This document shows positions 61,551 through 64,000 of a stretch of DNA of 64,000 nucleotides, in pieces. A model generated the notes under the pieces. That model made no database searches. It saw nothing but the letters and a program-made list of their open reading frames with translations, and was not told where the DNA came from. The stretch is from Desulfogranum mediterraneum DSM 13871 (GTDB lineage Bacteria; Desulfobacterota; Desulfobulbia; Desulfobulbales; Desulfobulbaceae). The position numbers and the translations under genes are program-made. Location of the stretch: assembly GCF_000429965.1 (NCBI RefSeq), contig NZ_AUCW01000003.1, positions 124,001 to 188,000 of the forward strand. The letters run 5' to 3'. Each line of letters begins with the position of its first letter. The stretch's first letter is position 1.

Positions 61551-61616
61551 AAAAACCAAAGGAACACTGTTCTTGGATACGCCTCTTTCAGAAGTTGAGA
61601 CCTGTGGGAGCATCAG

Positions 61617-61820
61617 ATGCCTATGAAAAAATACCTGGCTCACGCCATCGACTTCTCCAAGGTTGAAACCTTGATCTACCACCTTCCCGACGGCCCGTCC
61701 TTTTCCGTGGAAATGAACGGCATGGGCGATTTGATTGATATTGAAATGGAAATAGGCGACATCTGTGACACCTCTGACATCGATGGCGTGGTCCACTTCT
61801 TCCCCCGTGGTAATGCCTGA
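61617..61820 (+). CDS. Small acidic hypothetical protein
   Basis: A 67-residue acidic protein: MPMKKYLAHAIDFSKVETLI, then MNGMGDLIDIEMEIGDICDT and VVHFFPRGNA. No family recognised; no signal or membrane helix. GGGAG stands six bases before the ATG at 61617; a second ATG two codons later is also possible. The stop overlaps a short tandem repeat, and the PHP phosphatase gene starts 110 bases on. Confidence 0.65.
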   Translation: MPMKKYLAHAIDFSKVETLIYHLPDGPSFSVEMNGMGDLIDIEMEIGDICDTSDIDGVVHFFPRGNA

Positions 61821-61848
61821 TCCCTTTTCGCCTAATCCCTTTTCGCCT
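61820..61848 (+). repeat. 15-base tandem repeat after the small gene
   Basis: ATCCCTTTTCGCCT at 61820-61833 and 61835-61848, period 15, followed by a run rich in C and T up to 61862. It fills the gap before the PHP gene. Confidence 0.6.
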
Positions 61849-61930
61849 CCCCCCTTTTTCCCCAGGTCCTTCTCCCGGCCAGGCTCCAGGCCACCTCACC
61901 CCCTGTCCCTCTCCCAGCCACCCCCTGACC

Positions 61931-62764
61931 ATGCTTCCTCCAGACCTTATTGACCCGGGACTAGACGGCCATGTACACACCTCCCTCTGCAACCACGCCT
62001 CAGGGACCATGGAAGAGTATGTCCAGATGGCGATCCGCCAAGGCCTGCACACCATCTGCTTCTTAGAACACCTGGAGACAGGGATCGTCTTTCATCAACG
62101 CAGTTGGTTGAGGCCCGAGGACTTTGCCGCCTATTTCAGCGAGGGGGAACGGCTCAGGGCACGCTATCAGGGGAGAATCCGGATCCAGTTGGGGGTCGAA
62201 GCAGGCTATAATCCGGAGGAGAAGGAACGCTTCCAGGCTCTGCTGGCAGCCCACCCCTGGGATCGCGTCGGCCTCTCCCGCCACTTCCTCCGTCTGGATC
62301 AGGGCCCACATCTCAACCTGCTCAGCCGCAGGCGGGAAGGACTTGCCAAACTCGCTGCCCACGGCCCAGAACGGGTATTGACAGCCTACTTTGCCTCCAT
62401 CAAAGAGGCCCTGCTCTTGATAGAGTGTGATCTGGTCTGTCATCTGGATGCGGCCCTGCGTCACTATCCCGGCATCGCCCTGGGCCAAGAACACCTGGAA
62501 CAGGTTGACGAGATCCTGGAGATCATGGCGATGCGCCAGGTGGCGCTGGAGATCAACACCTCGGGATTTGAGATCAGGGACGCCCCCTTTCCCAACCAGG
62601 AGATCCTTGGCCGGGCCATGGCGCGAAGAATCCCGCTGACCCTGGGCTCAGACGCCCACCAGCCCCAACAGGTCGGCCGCCACTTTGAACGGATTCCCCG
62701 GTACCTTGCACAGATCCTGGCAGCAGCTGACCATGGCCCCAATGGACGGCAGCAAAGCTCCTGA
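61931..62764 (+). CDS. PHP-domain histidinol-phosphatase-like phosphoesterase
   Basis: A 277-residue PHP metal-dependent phosphoesterase of the HisK/YtvP type: DGHVHTSLCNHASGTMEEYV (HxH metal motif, 12-31), ICFLEHLETG, IQLGVEAGYN, CDLVCHLDAALRH (second metal His) and LGSDAHQPQQVGRH. The likely reaction is dephosphorylation of L-histidinol phosphate in histidine synthesis, though family members have other phosphate substrates. ATG at 61931 has a poor ribosome site. It converges with the HEAT-REC gene. Confidence 0.85.
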   Translation: MLPPDLIDPGLDGHVHTSLCNHASGTMEEYVQMAIRQGLHTICFLEHLETGIVFHQRSWLRPEDFAAYFSEGERLRARYQGRIRIQLGVEAGYNPEEKERFQALLAAHPWDRVGLSRHFLRLDQGPHLNLLSRRREGLAKLAAHGPERVLTAYFASIKEALLLIECDLVCHLDAALRHYPGIALGQEHLEQVDEILEIMAMRQVALEINTSGFEIRDAPFPNQEILGRAMARRIPLTLGSDAHQPQQVGRHFERIPRYLAQILAAADHGPNGRQQSS

Positions 62765-62798
62765 GTCTGCCGGCCAACACCCATCCCAGCCTCCCCTC

Positions 62799-64000
62799 TC
62801 AATCCAGGCTGATATACTTGCCCATGGCCTGACGCAGTGTTTCGGCGTTAAAGGGCTTGATCAGGATGTCGTTGACCCCGGCCTCGCTTGCCGCCTCATG
62901 ATCTTGAATATCACTCTGGGTGGTGACCATGATCACCGGTAACTCTTCGGCGCTGTACAACTTCCTGATCTGGCGGGTCAGCTCGATCCCTGAGACTTCC
63001 GGCATGTTCAAATCCGTCAGCACCAGCGCAGGCTTTTCGCTGCCCAGCCACTCCAGCGCACCTGCCGGGAACTCAAACAGGACCGGTTGACAACCGATTT
63101 CGTGCAGGGTCGCCTTATAAATATTCAGGATCATCCTCGAATCATCCACCGCGCAGATCCTCAGGCGCGTCCCCTGATCCTGCTGATCCCCGGCCAGTTG
63201 GCCGGCAAAATCCGTGAGCCCCTTGTCCTTGAGCAAGCGGGCATAGTGGCTGAGGATATCGGGATGGGCATGGGGCAGGTAGATCAAGGCCAACTTCTGA
63301 AAAAACTCCTCCACCGCCAGGCTGAGAAAGACACGATCCACCTGGGCATTGACGATGATCTTAACGATATGACGGGCCTCGTCCCCCCCTGCCCGGATCA
63401 TGTTCTTGATCCCGGCAGCCAGGATCTCATTGAAGTTGCGGTCAATGGCCCGGGCCGCAGCGGTGCAGACATGGTCCTCACGATCGGTCAACCCGGCTGC
63501 AAGGGTATAGGCACCCTTGCGCAGCGGCAGCAGGGCCAGGGCCTCATAGGCGGCAAAACGGACATTGGCATTCTTGGGAACCGTGTTCAGGAGGGTCCTG
63601 ATGGGCAGGATGGCACTCTCATCGCCCACCTCACCCAGGATATTCAAGGTATGGACCAGGAGATCGCTGTTCCCCTCTTTGAGATTTTCAATCAAGACCG
63701 GCACCGCCTTGACCCCCATCTCAACCAGGGCGTCCTTGGCATAGATCCGCATATGGGCATGATGGGAGCGCAGGGTATCGTTGAGCTTTTCCAGGGAGAC
63801 CTGGTCCTGGACCTCTGCAAAGATGGTCAGGATCATCAGATCCAGCTCATTGTCGGTGCCCATGCGCTCGGCCAGACGATGCATGGCGGTATGGGTACCC
63901 ACCAGGCCCAGCGACTTGATGGCAACGGTGATCAAATCCCGATCAGCGGAATAGAGGAAGTCGGTCAGGGTGTTGATGCATTCGGGATCCCCGATCAGCC
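62799..64000 (-). CDS. HEAT-repeat protein with C-terminal receiver domain, 5' end beyond window
   Basis: The frame stays open to base 64000 with no start, and the translation of the last 65 bases (LIGDPECINTLTDFLYSADR) continues the HEAT-repeat pattern, so the true start lies outside the window; the internal TTG at 63935 is not the start. About 250 visible residues are HEAT repeats (LSVEKLNDTLRS-type helix pairs). The C-terminus is a receiver domain with phospho-acceptor Asp in LVLTDLNMPE, acidic pair in AVDDSRMIL, and Lys in LIKPFN. Such fusions occur in Desulfobacterota; the partner kinase is unknown. Confidence 0.88.
   Translation of the reverse strand, partial: LIGDPECINTLTDFLYSADRDLITVAIKSLGLVGTHTAMHRLAERMGTDNELDLMILTIFAEVQDQVSLEKLNDTLRSHHAHMRIYAKDALVEMGVKAVPVLIENLKEGNSDLLVHTLNILGEVGDESAILPIRTLLNTVPKNANVRFAAYEALALLPLRKGAYTLAAGLTDREDHVCTAAARAIDRNFNEILAAGIKNMIRAGGDEARHIVKIIVNAQVDRVFLSLAVEEFFQKLALIYLPHAHPDILSHYARLLKDKGLTDFAGQLAGDQQDQGTRLRICAVDDSRMILNIYKATLHEIGCQPVLFEFPAGALEWLGSEKPALVLTDLNMPEVSGIELTRQIRKLYSAEELPVIMVTTQSDIQDHEAASEAGVNDILIKPFNAETLRQAMGKYISLD

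Larger units (their letters stand above)
61060..61616. other. 557-base gap before the small acidic gene
   Basis: Plus-strand and minus-strand frames overlap here (for example 61035-61475 and 61165-61512) but both are Arg/Pro/Ser-rich without family features. The left part carries the strong minus-strand promoter for the YkgJ gene, the right end a pair of GTTAACAGAAAA repeats. No RNA gene is recognised. Confidence 0.5.

Noticed and set aside
63-64000. tRNA or rRNA genes and CRISPR arrays
   Set aside because: I looked for TpsiC-arm signatures on both strands and for regularly spaced repeats and saw none; tRNAscan and a CRISPR finder were not available to confirm.

Overview
The window is a dense, GC-rich bacterial chromosome segment with about 55 protein genes, short intergenic gaps and many 1-8 bp gene overlaps. 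I see no rRNA, tRNA, CRISPR array, insertion sequence or prophage. The gene set fits an anaerobic Gram-negative bacterium of the Desulfobacterota, most likely a Desulfobulbales-type sulfate reducer or relative: a one-piece pyruvate:ferredoxin oxidoreductase, Feo-type ferrous iron uptake, a DUF1844 protein, a compact Rieske/cytochrome b pair, HDOD and hybrid histidine kinases, outer-membrane and intermembrane transport proteins, and GlnRS beside GluRS. This placement is inference from gene content; no database comparison was possible.

Layout. 1-918: ispE (cut by the left edge) behind a DUF1844 gene. 1341-4530: gltX-glnS. 4593-8210: feo locus with two FeoA proteins, a 56-residue FeoB-associated Cys-rich peptide and FeoB. 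8288-10854 (minus): a class II aldolase with mtnA, resembling a methylthioadenosine/5'-deoxyadenosine salvage shunt, then two small lipoproteins. 11159-18535: an HDOD histidine kinase, a REC-PAS-HK-REC hybrid kinase, SppA and a solute-binding protein. 18665-25712: RtcB, a Gate-domain membrane protein, a tandem universal stress protein, an M16 lipoprotein protease and an SDR protein without its catalytic lysine. 25900-30375: a small hypothetical, L28, a Trm5-like methyltransferase, a TPR protein and acetolactate synthase. 30606-33804: psd, then rsmD-coaD-Rieske-cytochrome b as an overlapping chain.

33789-41919 (minus) is a seven-gene operon I read as making and recycling glucosylglycerate-type compatible solutes: GT4, GH13_18 phosphorylase, cupin, degenerate M20 hydrolase, GpgS, a second GT4 and a HAD protein. 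Its promoter region overlaps that of the divergent 42249-47127 signalling operon (OmpR-type regulator, LysM-FecR protein, CHASE2 histidine kinase), which suggests envelope or osmotic sensing linked to osmolyte synthesis.

47244-50283 is a YdbH-YnbE-YdbL set for envelope lipid transport. 50310-54668 (minus) holds a UbiB-family kinase-like protein, a phasin-like protein, a stand-alone RapZ C-terminal domain and a ClC channel with CBS domains. 55762-59334 is PFOR, with codon use of a highly expressed gene, followed by a CBS protein, a YkgJ-type Cys-cluster protein, a PHP phosphatase and a HEAT-repeat/receiver protein cut by the right edge.

No single locus is a clear new defence or mobile system. 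The best leads are the osmolyte operon with its divergent sensor system, the degenerate M20 protein inside it, the compact cytochrome b with an altered quinol-site motif, the MtnA-aldolase pair, and the bacterial Trm5-like protein.
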